64,000 nucleotides of DNA from the NCBI GenBank assembly GCA_944324395.1, contig CALUWC010000002.1, positions 144,867 through 208,866 of the forward strand, in the 5' to 3' direction. The notes under the pieces were generated by a model. The model ran no database searches, had not been told where the DNA came from, and saw nothing but the letters and a program-made list of their open reading frames with translations. The DNA comes from Candidatus Gastranaerophilales bacterium (GTDB lineage: Bacteria > Cyanobacteriota > Vampirovibrionia > Gastranaerophilales > Gastranaerophilaceae). Below are positions 51,862 to 60,919 of the stretch, piece by piece. Numbering within the stretch: position 1 is the stretch's first letter; the number at the start of each line of letters is the position of its first letter. The position numbers and the translations under genes are program-made.

Positions 51862-53100
51862 ATGCCCGAGTTTGATTTAGGAATAATAGGCGGAGGTCCC
51901 GGGGGTTATACTGCAGCACTTTTTGCAGCAAAACAAGGTAAAAAAGTCGTACTTTTTGAAAAAGATTCAATAGGCGGAGTATGTTTGAATAAAGGCTGCA
52001 TTCCTACCAAAAGTATTTTACATACGTCAGAAATCTACAATAAAATCAAAAATTGTTCAGAACATGGTATTTCAACAGGTGATGTCGTTCTTGATTATTC
52101 AAAAGTCATTGAAAGAAAAAATTTAATCGTTCAAAAATTAAAAAAAGGTATAGAACTTGCACTCAAAAATGCTAAAGTACAAATAGTAAACTCAGAAGCA
52201 AAAATTCTTTCAAAAACAGAAATATCAGCAGATAATGAAATTTATAAAGTAAAACAAATTATCTGTGCAGCGGGTTCCTCTCCAAAAGAACTGCGAGGTT
52301 TTGAATTTGACCACAAATTTATTTTATCATCAGACGATATTTTGACCCTTGAAAGACTGCCTGAAAGTATTTTAATAATCGGCTCAGGGGCAATAGGCAC
52401 AGAATGGGCAAGGATATTTTCAAATTTTGGAGTTCAAACAACTGTCATTGAACTTGCTTTGCATTTGTTACCTTTAGCAGATATTGAGGTTTCCAAAAGA
52501 ATTGAACGAATTTTTAAAACAAAGAATATAAAATTCTATACCCAAACATCAATTGAAAAAATTGAAAACAAAACTGTTACCTTATCTAACAAAGAAATTA
52601 TAACTCCGGATATAATACTTGTTGCAGCAGGCAGAACTCCGAATAAAGCTGAAAAAATTGACGGAGTAAAATATATCGGAGATGTAACAGGAGAAATCCA
52701 GCTTGCTCATTTTGCAATGAAAGAAGCTATTGAAGAAGTTACAAACATTCCGTTTAACAAAGAATTAACCCCGAGCGTAATTTATGGAACTCCTGAAATT
52801 GCATGGGCAGGGAAACGTGAACAAGATTTAGAGCCGGAAACCTATCAAAAATCCATAACACTTATTTCATCGCTTGGCAAGGCACACTGTGACGGTGAAA
52901 CAGACGGCTTTATAAAATTATTATCCCGGAACGGACAAATAACAGGTGTCCATATAATAGCACCGGAAGCATCATCAATCCTTATGCAGGTAATTATTGC
53001 AATACAGAATAATATAAGTATTGAAAAACTCAAGGAAATCTGTTTTGCTCATCCTACATACTCAGAAGGAATATTTGACGGATTATTTAACTTTAAATAA
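51862..53100 (+). CDS. lpdA: dihydrolipoamide dehydrogenase (short)
   Basis: The 412-residue FAD protein has IIGGGPGGYTAALFAAKQG, the redox pair Cys41/Cys46 in GGVCLNKGC, a second Rossmann motif IIGSGAIGTEWA, and the C-terminal dimer domain with HPTYSEG (catalytic His). It oxidises the dihydrolipoyl group of 2-oxoacid dehydrogenases or the glycine cleavage system. The usual length is about 460-470, so about 50 residues are lost, mostly in the FAD-binding part and the middle. lipA (lipoate synthase) is nearby, supporting a role with lipoate. Confidence 0.9.
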   Translation: MPEFDLGIIGGGPGGYTAALFAAKQGKKVVLFEKDSIGGVCLNKGCIPTKSILHTSEIYNKIKNCSEHGISTGDVVLDYSKVIERKNLIVQKLKKGIELALKNAKVQIVNSEAKILSKTEISADNEIYKVKQIICAAGSSPKELRGFEFDHKFILSSDDILTLERLPESILIIGSGAIGTEWARIFSNFGVQTTVIELALHLLPLADIEVSKRIERIFKTKNIKFYTQTSIEKIENKTVTLSNKEIITPDIILVAAGRTPNKAEKIDGVKYIGDVTGEIQLAHFAMKEAIEEVTNIPFNKELTPSVIYGTPEIAWAGKREQDLEPETYQKSITLISSLGKAHCDGETDGFIKLLSRNGQITGVHIIAPEASSILMQVIIAIQNNISIEKLKEICFAHPTYSEGIFDGLFNFK

Positions 53101-53131
53101 AAAGAACCTTTGATAAATAAAGGCTCTTTTT
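53099..53131. terminator. terminator between lpd and the convergent gene
   Basis: AAAAAGAACCTT / AAGGCTCTTTTT (one mismatch) is followed by TTTAATA. It serves both the plus-strand alr-lpd unit and the minus-strand gene at 53148. Confidence 0.75.
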
Positions 53132-53147
53132 AATATATCTTATGAAA

Positions 53148-53552
53148 TTAAAAGAATGATTTCGTACCTTTGCCGCCTGCATTCCAGTATGAATTACCCT
53201 GACCTCTCTGTTTTGTTCTGACTCTGACACGAGGTTCTCCTTTGTCCGGAACGGGTTTACCTTCTGCTGCAGCATTCTGCGGAACCATATTAGGATCATT
53301 TTCCATCTGGCTTCTTGGAGTGAAAGTAGCATCATAAACACCATTCTGGTTAGGGAATGAAATCTGCGGACCGTTTTGATTAGTTTGTCCTGCTGCAGGA
53401 GTTTGAACATTCGCTGCAGGCTGCTGAGCACCCACACCCGGAGTTGTTGATAAAACTGTAGGGCTTAAAGGTTCCAATATCAATGGTTCTGCTGCAAATA
53501 CCGCAGGTACTGATAATGATATCATTGCTAAAAATAGTATTGTTTTTTTCAT
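53148..53552 (-). CDS. secreted low-complexity protein
   Basis: The 134-residue protein has a signal peptide (MKKTILFLAMISLSVPAVFA). The mature part is Pro/Ala/Gln/Asn-rich with little order (AQQPAANVQTPAAGQTNQN), then a basic segment (EPRVRVRTKQRGQGNSYW) and KSFF at the end. AGGAG lies 9 nt before the ATG. A longer overlapping frame (53093-53437) is rejected because it lacks the signal peptide. The function is unknown. Confidence 0.7.
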   Translation of the reverse strand: MKKTILFLAMISLSVPAVFAAEPLILEPLSPTVLSTTPGVGAQQPAANVQTPAAGQTNQNGPQISFPNQNGVYDATFTPRSQMENDPNMVPQNAAAEGKPVPDKGEPRVRVRTKQRGQGNSYWNAGGKGTKSFF

Positions 53553-53659
53553 TTTGGAGACTCCTATATAATATTATTGTAATAATATACTATATAACTA
53601 TTTATAATAAAAATCAAACATGAAAAATTTTGTTATATAATTAACAAAAAGGTTACAAA

Positions 53660-54502
53660 ATGCAAAAAAGACTTCCTCAATATTTAAAACGCCCGATTAT
53701 AGATACCGAAAAAACCAGAAATGTCAGAAGAATTTTAAAGACAAACTGTCTTAATACTGTTTGCGAAAATGCAAGATGCCCGAACAAAAATGAATGCTAT
53801 ACAAATAATACCGCAACATTTTTGATTATGGGGAACGCTTGCACAAGAAACTGCAGATATTGCAACATAACCTGTGAAAAACCGGAACCGCTTGATAAGA
53901 ATGAACCGGAACATATTGCAAAAGCAGTCAAAGAACTTGGATTAAAGTATACCGTAATAACATCTGTAACAAGAGATGACCTGCCGGATGGCGGAGCAGA
54001 GCATTTTGCAAATTGTATCTATGAAATACGCAGAGTTTCACCTGAAACAAAAATTGAAATACTAACACCTGATTTTAAAAACAATAAAAAAGCTCTTGAT
54101 AAAATAATAAATGCTCATCCTGATGTATTCAATCATAATATAGAAACAGTAAAAGAGCTTTTCAAAACAATCAGACCTCAAGGGAATTACAGAACATCTC
54201 TTGAAGTTTTAAAATATATAAAACAAAACAGTAATATCACAACAAAATCAGGGCTTATGATAGGACTTGGCGAAACTTTTGAGCAAATAAAAGAAACTCT
54301 TGAAAACCTACACAGAGTAAATTGTGATATTTTAACAATCGGACAATATATACAGCCTTCAAAAGCCCATCTGCCTGTAGAAAAATATTATACACTTGAT
54401 GAGTATGAAAAATTAAAAGAACTTGCCGCATCAATCGGAATAACCCGTTACCAAATAGGGCCGCTCGTCAGAAGTTCTTATAATGCGGCAAGCCTCGCTT
54501 AA
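53660..54502 (+). CDS. lipA: lipoyl synthase
   Basis: LipA is the radical-SAM enzyme that inserts two sulfurs into the octanoyl chain on lipoyl domains. It has the auxiliary cluster C35-x4-C40-x5-C46 (CENARCPNKNEC), the SAM cluster C61-x3-C65-x2-C68 (CTRNCRYC), TSVTRDDLPDGGA, HNIETV and the C-terminal VRSSYNA Ser that ligates the auxiliary cluster. The length of 280 is typical. AAAAGG precedes the ATG. No lipB or lplA is in the window. Confidence 0.96.
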   Translation: MQKRLPQYLKRPIIDTEKTRNVRRILKTNCLNTVCENARCPNKNECYTNNTATFLIMGNACTRNCRYCNITCEKPEPLDKNEPEHIAKAVKELGLKYTVITSVTRDDLPDGGAEHFANCIYEIRRVSPETKIEILTPDFKNNKKALDKIINAHPDVFNHNIETVKELFKTIRPQGNYRTSLEVLKYIKQNSNITTKSGLMIGLGETFEQIKETLENLHRVNCDILTIGQYIQPSKAHLPVEKYYTLDEYEKLKELAASIGITRYQIGPLVRSSYNAASLA

Positions 54503-54509
54503 ATTTGAT

Positions 54510-54971
54510 TTATTTTATATGTTTAACAATATCATCCGTAATATCGTCCCCGCCGGATAAAACTATACCTGTCGGCAATACAAGATTGTAGTTAGATTTT
54601 TTTGCTTCTCTTGAAATCAAAGACTTTATATTATCGTTAATTTTAGCAAGTTTTGAATTATATTCCTTGTCCATTGTTTGTTTTTTTGCTTCAATTTGCT
54701 GGCGGTATACAGATTCCTTCTGGATAAGTTTTGTTCTGTCATGTTCATTCAAAAGTTCATTTTGAGCCTTGGAAATAAGGGTATTCAATTCTTCCATCTC
54801 TTTATTTTGAGAACGTTTGAGGGCTTGAATTTCACTTGATTTTGACAAAACTTCCGGAACATCAATTACCGCAACTTTATACCTTGGGAAAGATACAGCA
54901 ACATCATTCATATTGTAACCGACAAAAAATACTAAAACACACGCAATAAAAAACCACATATTATTTTTCAT
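54510..54971 (-). CDS. OmpH/Skp-like periplasmic chaperone
   Basis: The 153-residue protein has an N-terminal hydrophobic segment (WFFIACVLVFFVGYN) acting as an anchor or signal. The following VAVIDVPEVLSKSSEIQALKR is the OmpH-family start (A-V-x-D). A long coiled coil runs to about residue 125 (KEMEELNTLISKAQNELL), then YNLVLPTGIVLSGGDDIT. Skp-like proteins hold unfolded outer-membrane proteins. Convergent with lipA, 7 bp apart. Confidence 0.85.
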   Translation of the reverse strand: MKNNMWFFIACVLVFFVGYNMNDVAVSFPRYKVAVIDVPEVLSKSSEIQALKRSQNKEMEELNTLISKAQNELLNEHDRTKLIQKESVYRQQIEAKKQTMDKEYNSKLAKINDNIKSLISREAKKSNYNLVLPTGIVLSGGDDITDDIVKHIK

Positions 54972-55055
54972 TTTATCCCTAACCTTTCTGATTTATAAAC
55001 ATAGTAAAATATCAGAAAATAAAATAAATCAGACAACAGGGTAAAATGTTATTAC

Positions 55056-55997
55056 TTAAGCATTCAAATGCTTGGCACCGCATGTTCTGTAATAAGAAGA
55101 AACCTTTGTACCGTCATCTCTGGTATAACCTGAAACTCGATATGTTCCGGCACAATTCGGTCTTCCGGTAAGAGAATAACCAAATGGACGCACTTCATTT
55201 ACAACAGCATGATTTTTTAACCTGTCATTTATATCTGCATCAAATAAAATATACATATCCTGCGGAATATCTTCAATTTCATAAGATTTAAGAACACCTT
55301 TTCTAATCTTATTTTTAAATTCAGGATGTCTTAATTCATAGAAAAATACAGGCTCTGCTTCCGTACAATCACCCATATTTTCAATTCTGTGCCAGGTTGG
55401 AATACTTAAAGAACCAAATCGAGCTTCGACACCAGCCTTTAAAGGAACAATAAAATCTTCACCAACAGACTCTCCTGCTTTAGAAACAACATCGCCGGAA
55501 GTTCTAAAATTGTAAATATTACTTTGCAAATTTTGATAGTCGTATATGTCAAGATTTGGAATATACGGATTATAGGTATAAACCTCTTTAACTCCAAATG
55601 TACCTTTTATATGAATAGCTTCAGAGCCGCCTTCAGAATTCCCGATTGCTGTTAGTTTGTCCAGAGGGATATTAAATTTACTAATCATATCAGCTACAAA
55701 TTCTTCTGCCTTTTCAAACTGTTTAGGTTTCCTGCCCCTAATCATAGATAAATTAGTCGCAATATCTTTTATATTCTTAAAATCAGTTCCTAAAAAGGCT
55801 ACAATGTACTCATCATTTTTTCTGAATAATACAGCTTTAAAATTAGTCCATCTATCAAAAGATGTTTTAACAACCTAATAAGTAGTAAAAGGGTCTGTCT
55901 GGTAGTATTTAATATCTCCTTCTACAGCTCTTCTTGCAATGTTGCACAATTTTAAATAGTCGTTTGCTTTGTCGTAATTCACAAATGTTTTTCTCAT
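55056..55997 (-). pseudogene. alpha/beta-hydrolase (lipase-like) gene with in-frame amber codon
   Basis: The frame starts at ATG 55997 with a perfect AAGGAG at 6 nt and stays open for 313 codons to 55056 except for one TAG (55877-55875, codon 41). Before the stop is YYQTDPFTTY, after it VVKTSFDRWTNFK and YIVAFLGTDFKNIKDIATNL, a lipase-type oxyanion region. The nucleophile elbow GNSEGGSEA follows (GxSxG). No other stop or frameshift is visible. It is either recently inactivated, recoded or suppressed, or a sequence error. The part after the TAG can also start at ATG 55745, giving 229 residues. Confidence 0.75.
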
Positions 55998-56106
55998 ACT
56001 TTTCTCCTTTCTATATTTCGGTACGACACAATATAAAGCCTGAACTTTTAGGCTCTATAAAATAATTTTGCTAGTGTAACGTGTAGATTTTCCTGTGTAA
56101 ATCTTT

Positions 56107-56697
56107 TTACTTTCCTCTATATAAGATTATTGTCCATTCCGGCGGCACTCGTTTTCCATCGCCTCCTATTATTGATAACGCCGTATATTTTACTTTAGGG
56201 ATATCTTTTAATGAAGTCGTCATATGTTTTGCCATTTTCGGATAATAATGTGCACTGACATTTATCCAAAAACTGTCATAAGATAATTCTCCTGGGATTG
56301 GTTTTGGAGGATTTGCCAGTATTAACTCCTTTATATATTCCATATACCTCGGCAGCTCTTTTTCCATTATCCTGGTATATATCGGGTGTAACGAATCTAA
56401 CAAATGAGAACCTTCATAAGTTATTCTGAATGTTGGACGCATATCTGATATTTCACCTTTAGAATTTATTCTGAACGCATATTCTACATATAAATCCGTA
56501 TGCTTGCTGAAATATTTTTCAGGTTCGAATACCTTGTCCAGCTGCTTCTGGTATTCTCCAAAATATTTCTCATACTCAGGATAATCTTCCGCTTTATAAT
56601 CAAACTGATGCGGCAGCTCTCTTGAAAACACCGGCAAAATTCCTGATATTAAAAATATAATTATAATTATTAAATATTTTACACTTAAATTTTTCAT
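56107..56697 (-). CDS. secreted TonB-C-like protein, tandem copy 2
   Basis: The 196-residue protein has a signal peptide (IIIIFLISGILPVFS) and a mature part beginning RELPHQFDYKAEDYPEYEKYF. The VEYAFRINSKGEISDMR stretch has the pattern of the TonB C-terminal domain, which in TonB bears against outer-membrane transporters. The C-terminus PPEWTIILYRGK is shared. It is a close tandem copy of the gene at 56697-57296, with the same first 80 residues, and starts at the TAATG overlap with it. Confidence 0.75.
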   Translation of the reverse strand: MKNLSVKYLIIIIIFLISGILPVFSRELPHQFDYKAEDYPEYEKYFGEYQKQLDKVFEPEKYFSKHTDLYVEYAFRINSKGEISDMRPTFRITYEGSHLLDSLHPIYTRIMEKELPRYMEYIKELILANPPKPIPGELSYDSFWINVSAHYYPKMAKHMTTSLKDIPKVKYTALSIIGGDGKRVPPEWTIILYRGK

Positions 56698-57296
56698 TAC
56701 TTTCCTCTATATAAGATTATTGTCCATTTTGGCGGCACTTGTTTTCCATCACCTCCTATTATTGATAATGCCGTATATTTAACTTTAGGGATATCCTTTA
56801 ATGAAGTTGTCATATGTTTTGCCATTTTCGGATAATAATGTGCACTGACTACTATACGAAAACTGTCATAGGATAGTTCTCCGGGGATTGATTTTGGAGG
56901 ATTTGCCAGTATTAACTCCTTTATATATTCCTTATATTTTGGCAGTTCTTTACGCATTTCCTTTATATATTTAGGATATAAATATTCTCCTGGATTATAA
57001 CATCCCTCTTCATATATTTCATAAGTTGAGCGTAAATCTGATATTTCGCCTTTAGAATTTATTCTGAACGCATATTCTACATATAAATCCGTATGCTTGC
57101 TGAAATATTTTTCAGGTTCGAATACCTTGTCCAGCTGCTTCTGGTATTCTCCAAAATATTTCTCATACTCCGGATAATCCTCCGCTTTATAATCAAACTG
57201 ATGCGGCAGCTCTCTTGATATTGCAGGAGCTGCTCCAAATAACACCAGTATAACCAGCAGTATTATATTAAAATTTATTTTTTCCCCAAAAAACAC
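56697..57296 (-). CDS. secreted TonB-C-like protein, tandem copy 1
   Basis: The 199-residue protein is a near-identical relative of copy 2 at both ends, differing mainly between residues about 90 and 130, where copy 1 has YEIYEEGCYNPGEYLYPKY and copy 2 FRITYEGSHLLDSLHPIY. The start is GTG (57296) with GAGGAG 5 nt upstream. The N-terminal signal peptide (ILLVILVLFGAAPAIS) also differs. The high DNA similarity indicates a recent duplication with quick divergence in the signal peptide and the central loop. The function is unknown. Confidence 0.75.
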   Translation of the reverse strand: MFFGEKINFNIILLVILVLFGAAPAISRELPHQFDYKAEDYPEYEKYFGEYQKQLDKVFEPEKYFSKHTDLYVEYAFRINSKGEISDLRSTYEIYEEGCYNPGEYLYPKYIKEMRKELPKYKEYIKELILANPPKSIPGELSYDSFRIVVSAHYYPKMAKHMTTSLKDIPKVKYTALSIIGGDGKQVPPKWTIILYRGK

Positions 57297-57442
57297 TGAC
57301 TCTCCTCTGCTATTATGCCATAAATGGCTCTCTTATTGAACTTTATAAAGCTTATAAAACTATCATTATGAAGGGATAAGCATTTACGACATATATAGTA
57401 TAGCAAATGCTTTGTATATTGTCAATAACACGCATCAGCATC

Positions 57443-57475
57443 ACAAAAAAAAGCCTCTGAAGTTTCAGAGGTTTT
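57443..57475 (-). terminator. terminator of the gene at 57535
   Basis: AAGCCTCTGAA / TTCAGAGGTTTT with a 2-nt loop is preceded on the plus strand by A8, so in the minus direction it is followed by T8. Confidence 0.85.
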
Positions 57476-57534
57476 ATATTGATAAGTAGTGTAAACATAA
57501 GGGATTTTAAATTTTATTGAGAAATCTTTATATA

Positions 57535-58071
57535 TTATGCAAAAATACTTTTCATAGAATCTGAAGAAACTGCAGAAGATTCTTCATTACCTGATTTACC
57601 GCCCATTAAAAGTTCACCATGGTAAAACGGATTAGAACCTTCTTTGTCTTTTGCGGTTGAAGCGGCAAAGATACTTATGAACTGTGAAGTTCCAGTTGTT
57701 TCAGAAGATTTTTGTGCTTCTGTCACAACTTCATTTACAACAGGCATATATTTGCCGTCATTTTTTCTTGCGATTGCAGCCTGCGAATTTAAATACTGAA
57801 TAGAATTCAAAGTTTCCTGATTAAATTGATACTGAAATGAATTGTTCATAGCAATCTGCTTTTGAACATTAGTATCAATTTTACCCTGATATAAGTCGAT
57901 ACCTAATTCAACAGGTTTTGCAAATGAAGTAACCTGAGATTGTTGTACAGAATTAGTATATTGAGCATTTTTTACAGCTGCACGACGTAAAATCTCTTGA
58001 GATACATCTTTTAACATAGAAGTATCTATGCCATGTTTGTATAAAGAGCTGTAATTTACATTTAAACCCAT
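57535..58071 (-). CDS. unknown protein, helical
   Basis: The protein has 178 residues from ATG 58071. The N-terminal half contains MGLNVNYSSLYKHGIDTSMLKDVSQEILRR; the centre is Gln/Asn-rich and helical (NVQKQIAMNNSFQYQFNQETLNSIQYL) and the C-terminus Ser/Gly-rich. No signal peptide. An upstream TTG (58098) in frame is less likely because AAGGG lies between it and the ATG. No family recognised. It is a single-gene unit with its own terminator. Confidence 0.65.
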   Translation of the reverse strand: MGLNVNYSSLYKHGIDTSMLKDVSQEILRRAAVKNAQYTNSVQQSQVTSFAKPVELGIDLYQGKIDTNVQKQIAMNNSFQYQFNQETLNSIQYLNSQAAIARKNDGKYMPVVNEVVTEAQKSSETTGTSQFISIFAASTAKDKEGSNPFYHGELLMGGKSGNEESSAVSSDSMKSIFA

Positions 58072-58484
58072 TAGACTTATCCCTTTGTTTCCTTTCAAAT
58101 ATATTTACGGCATTATGAAAGTGAAACTTTAGGGAATGCTCCAACAATATTAACATTTTGTTACAAATAACCCGCAGCTGCATCACCTGATAACATAACT
58201 GTTTATAAGCAGGAACACTTACGGGGTTGAATTGTTGAATTAATGAATACTGTTGTTAGTAACATTTACCCCCCAAAAAAAAGACCTCGGTTAGAGGTCA
58301 AGGTTGGTTATTTTTGGTTATGTTATAGTATTATGTCAGTATTAAAACTGTTTTAAGGTTATTTTTGGATTCGGTTATTTCTTACATTTTGATAAATTAC
58401 CCTCAAGATTTATATTTGCTCATTTTAGATTAAAGATTTACAAATCTTAACAAAATAATAAAAATATTATACTAAGATTGTATT
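58072..58484 (-). other. intergenic region with a possible minus-strand RNA
   Basis: No gene is seen. A strong minus-strand terminator (GACCTCTAACCGAGGTC then T9, 58299-58275) has no minus-strand gene before it. A minus-strand TATAAT (58471-58466) lies about 165 bp upstream, so an RNA of about 180 nt is possible. The stretch holds a repeated GGTTATTTTTGG (58306 and 58358) and the dispersed GGGGTAAATGTTACTAAC-type motif (58250-58275). Confidence 0.35.
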
Positions 58485-58922
58485 ATGTGGGAAAAATTTA
58501 GAAAATTTATACTGACTAAAATATTTAAAAAGCACTATTACAGAACAGGAAAATGTAAAGGATGCGGACAGTGCTGTACACATATTTACGTAAAACATTT
58601 TAAACATGTATTAAAAGATGAAAAAGAATTTGATAAACTCCAATATCTGCACAAATTTTATGCTGATTTGAAAATTATAGGCAAAGACGAACTCGGATTA
58701 ATTTTTGAGTGTAAGAATTTAGATCCGGAAACTAAAAAATGCAAAATCCACTTTTGGCGGCCAGGAATATGCAGGAGATACCCGCAGGAAGAATTATTCT
58801 CTATGGGCGGAACTCTTTCAGATGAGTGTGGCTACAAAATGGAACCTATCATTCCATTCAAAGAAGTTTTGAAAAGTGTAGAGAAAAAAGAGAATAAAAA
58901 AATTATCCGAAAATGGTTCTAA
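58485..58922 (+). CDS. YkgJ-family cysteine-cluster protein
   Basis: The 145-residue protein has the family's N-terminal CKGCGQCCTHI (residues about 25-35), an ECKNLDPETKKCKIH segment and RPGICRRYP, eight Cys overall, likely to hold zinc or an iron-sulfur cluster. The function of the family is unsettled. A TATACT box (58468-58473) predicts a start 5 nt before the ATG, and no ribosome binding site exists, so the mRNA is almost leaderless. Confidence 0.85.
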   Translation: MWEKFRKFILTKIFKKHYYRTGKCKGCGQCCTHIYVKHFKHVLKDEKEFDKLQYLHKFYADLKIIGKDELGLIFECKNLDPETKKCKIHFWRPGICRRYPQEELFSMGGTLSDECGYKMEPIIPFKEVLKSVEKKENKKIIRKWF

Positions 58923-59002
58923 AAAAGATTATACTTTTCTCCAATGAAAAAAGATAAAACATCTTTTATATTAAACACATAGTCATATAAGGAGAAAGTA
59001 TA

Positions 59003-59338
59003 ATGATGAAAAAGATTATAATAGCAGCAATGCTGTTAGCTGTCGGGACAATAAGTTTTGCCTCATGTCCTGTAAATACACCCGGAGTATGCAAAGCAGA
59101 TATCGGAACAGGAATAAATGACAACTTAAACGACAAACTTATCCCTAATAATTTAAATCAAATATCTCAGCCAAATAACACATTTAATAACAGAACACAG
59201 CTGGGACAGCCAAATTTGCCTGAAAACATCAATATGGAACCGGCACAGGAAGAAAGCACTCAACCCTATAATGCAAATTGTCAATTCGGAAATTGCATGA
59301 ACAGAACAAATGTTGGAGAAAATGGGAATTCAAGATAA
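59003..59338 (+). CDS. small secreted protein, Asn/Pro-rich
   Basis: The 111-residue protein has a signal peptide (MMKKIIIAAMLLAVGTISFAS) and a mature part rich in Asn, Gln and Pro with four Cys (SCPVNTPGVC near the start, CQFGNC near the end), suggesting two disulfides or a metal site. AAGGAG lies 8 nt before the ATG ATG start. A terminator follows. Its function is unknown. Confidence 0.72.
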   Translation: MMKKIIIAAMLLAVGTISFASCPVNTPGVCKADIGTGINDNLNDKLIPNNLNQISQPNNTFNNRTQLGQPNLPENINMEPAQEESTQPYNANCQFGNCMNRTNVGENGNSR

Positions 59339-59341
59339 CAA

Positions 59342-59363
59342 AAAGGCTGCCTAAGCAGCCTTT
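59342..59363. terminator. bidirectional terminator
   Basis: AAAGGCTGC-CTAA-GCAGCCTTT with A/T flanks lies between the convergent genes. The minus-strand side carries the better T-run. Confidence 0.78.
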
Positions 59364-59370
59364 CAGTAAC

Positions 59371-60744
59371 TTATCGTTCACAAATTGTTCTGGCAACATA
59401 TACCCCTGATGCCGAAGCTTGAAGCAAGCCTCTTGTAACACCGGCACCGTCGCCTATTGTAAAGAGATTCTTTACTCCTTCTGTTTCCAGTTCATTTGTT
59501 AATTTAACTCTTGCTGAATAGAATTTAACCTCAATACCATATAACAATGTGTACCTTGAAGCAGTACCCGGTGCAATTTTATCCAGAGCTTGAAGCATTT
59601 CAATAATACTTGTCATCTGTCTGTATGGAATTACAAGGCTCAAATCTCCGGGAGTTGCACAGGTTAAAGTCGGAGTAATCACACTTGACTTAATTCTTTC
59701 CGGAGTGGAACGTCTGCCGTCTAACAAATCACCAAATCTCTGAACAAGAATACCTCCGCCCAGCATATTTGCAAGTCTTGCAATATGCTGGCCATATTGA
59801 ATAGGTTCTTTAAACGGTTCAGTAAACTTTTCACTGACAAGCAGTGCAAAATTTGTATTCGGAGTTTTGTAATTTGCATAACTGTGACCGTTTACCGTTG
59901 CAATACCATTATAATTCTCCTGAACAACCTCTCCGTTCGGATTCATACAGAAAGTTCTGACTTCATCCCCGAAAGTCGGAGAATGATATATTAGTTTTGA
60001 TTCATATAATTTTGAAGTAATCGGTTCAAATACAGGAGCGGGAAGCTCTACTCTGACACCAATATCGACGGCATTATTAACCATACCGATTTTGTGCTGT
60101 GCAAATTCTTGGGTTAACCAATCAGCACCCTCTCTGCCCGGAGCAATAATTGTATACTCTGCAGAAATAACTTCACCGTTATCAAGTTTGATACCTTTTA
60201 CCTGCTCGCATTCAACAATCAAAGATTGTGCAGAAACATTATTCAAAATTGTAATTCTTTCATCAAGGTAATCTTGCATATTTTTAAGAACATCAAGACT
60301 TCTTTCGGTGCCTAAATGTCTGACAGGAGAATGAACAAGTTTCAATTCAGCCAATACTGCCTGATGAGCTATTTCTTCAAAATCTTTCATATCAGTACCG
60401 AAGACTTCATCAGTTGCACCGTATTGCAAATATAATTTATCAGCATAATCTATTAAATCTTCAGCCTGCTTTCTTGTCATATAATCAACAAGGTGTCCGC
60501 CAACATCTGGAGTAAGGGTTAATTTTCCATCGGAAAAAGCACCCGCACCGCCCCAGCCGCACAGCAAACCGCAGCGTTTACAGTTTACACATTTCGGGGA
60601 ACCCTCACGAATAGGACATTTTCTTCTTTCAATACGCTGCCCTTTTTCTATAAGAACAACTTTCCAGTCAGGTTTAAGTTTCATTATTTCCAAAGCCGCA
60701 AAAATACCGGCAGGACCTGCACCTATTATTGCTACATTGTACAT
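59371..60744 (-). CDS. FAD-dependent dehydrogenase (COG2509 type)
   Basis: The protein has about 457 residues. It has the FAD motif VAIIGAGPAGIFAALE at the N-terminus, a Cys-rich block CPIREGSPKCVNCKRCGLLCGWGGAGAFSDGK (residues about 45-75), LAPGREGADWL and a C-terminal GDGAGVTRGLLQASASG. The Cys block suggests an iron-sulfur cluster. The family is widespread but its substrate is unknown. I chose ATG 60744 because GGAGAA lies 7 nt upstream; the frame opens at 60759 without one. Confidence 0.88.
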   Translation of the reverse strand: MYNVAIIGAGPAGIFAALEIMKLKPDWKVVLIEKGQRIERRKCPIREGSPKCVNCKRCGLLCGWGGAGAFSDGKLTLTPDVGGHLVDYMTRKQAEDLIDYADKLYLQYGATDEVFGTDMKDFEEIAHQAVLAELKLVHSPVRHLGTERSLDVLKNMQDYLDERITILNNVSAQSLIVECEQVKGIKLDNGEVISAEYTIIAPGREGADWLTQEFAQHKIGMVNNAVDIGVRVELPAPVFEPITSKLYESKLIYHSPTFGDEVRTFCMNPNGEVVQENYNGIATVNGHSYANYKTPNTNFALLVSEKFTEPFKEPIQYGQHIARLANMLGGGILVQRFGDLLDGRRSTPERIKSSVITPTLTCATPGDLSLVIPYRQMTSIIEMLQALDKIAPGTASRYTLLYGIEVKFYSARVKLTNELETEGVKNLFTIGDGAGVTRGLLQASASGVYVARTICER

Positions 60745-60919
60745 CTGTTTATTCTCCATTTTTTGTCAACCGTTTAAGTATATATTGAACATGATTTATT
60801 TTAAAGGCTTTGTAAAGATATTTGTAAACACATACCCGAAACAGGCAAAATTCTTAATAATTTGCTATATATTATGAAGTGATATAATATAATAGTTTAT
60901 TGATAGGGAGAGAATCTTT

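Noticed and set aside
53093..53437. Overlapping minus-strand ORF over the secreted protein gene
   Set aside because: No signal peptide; the other frame has signal peptide and AGGAG.
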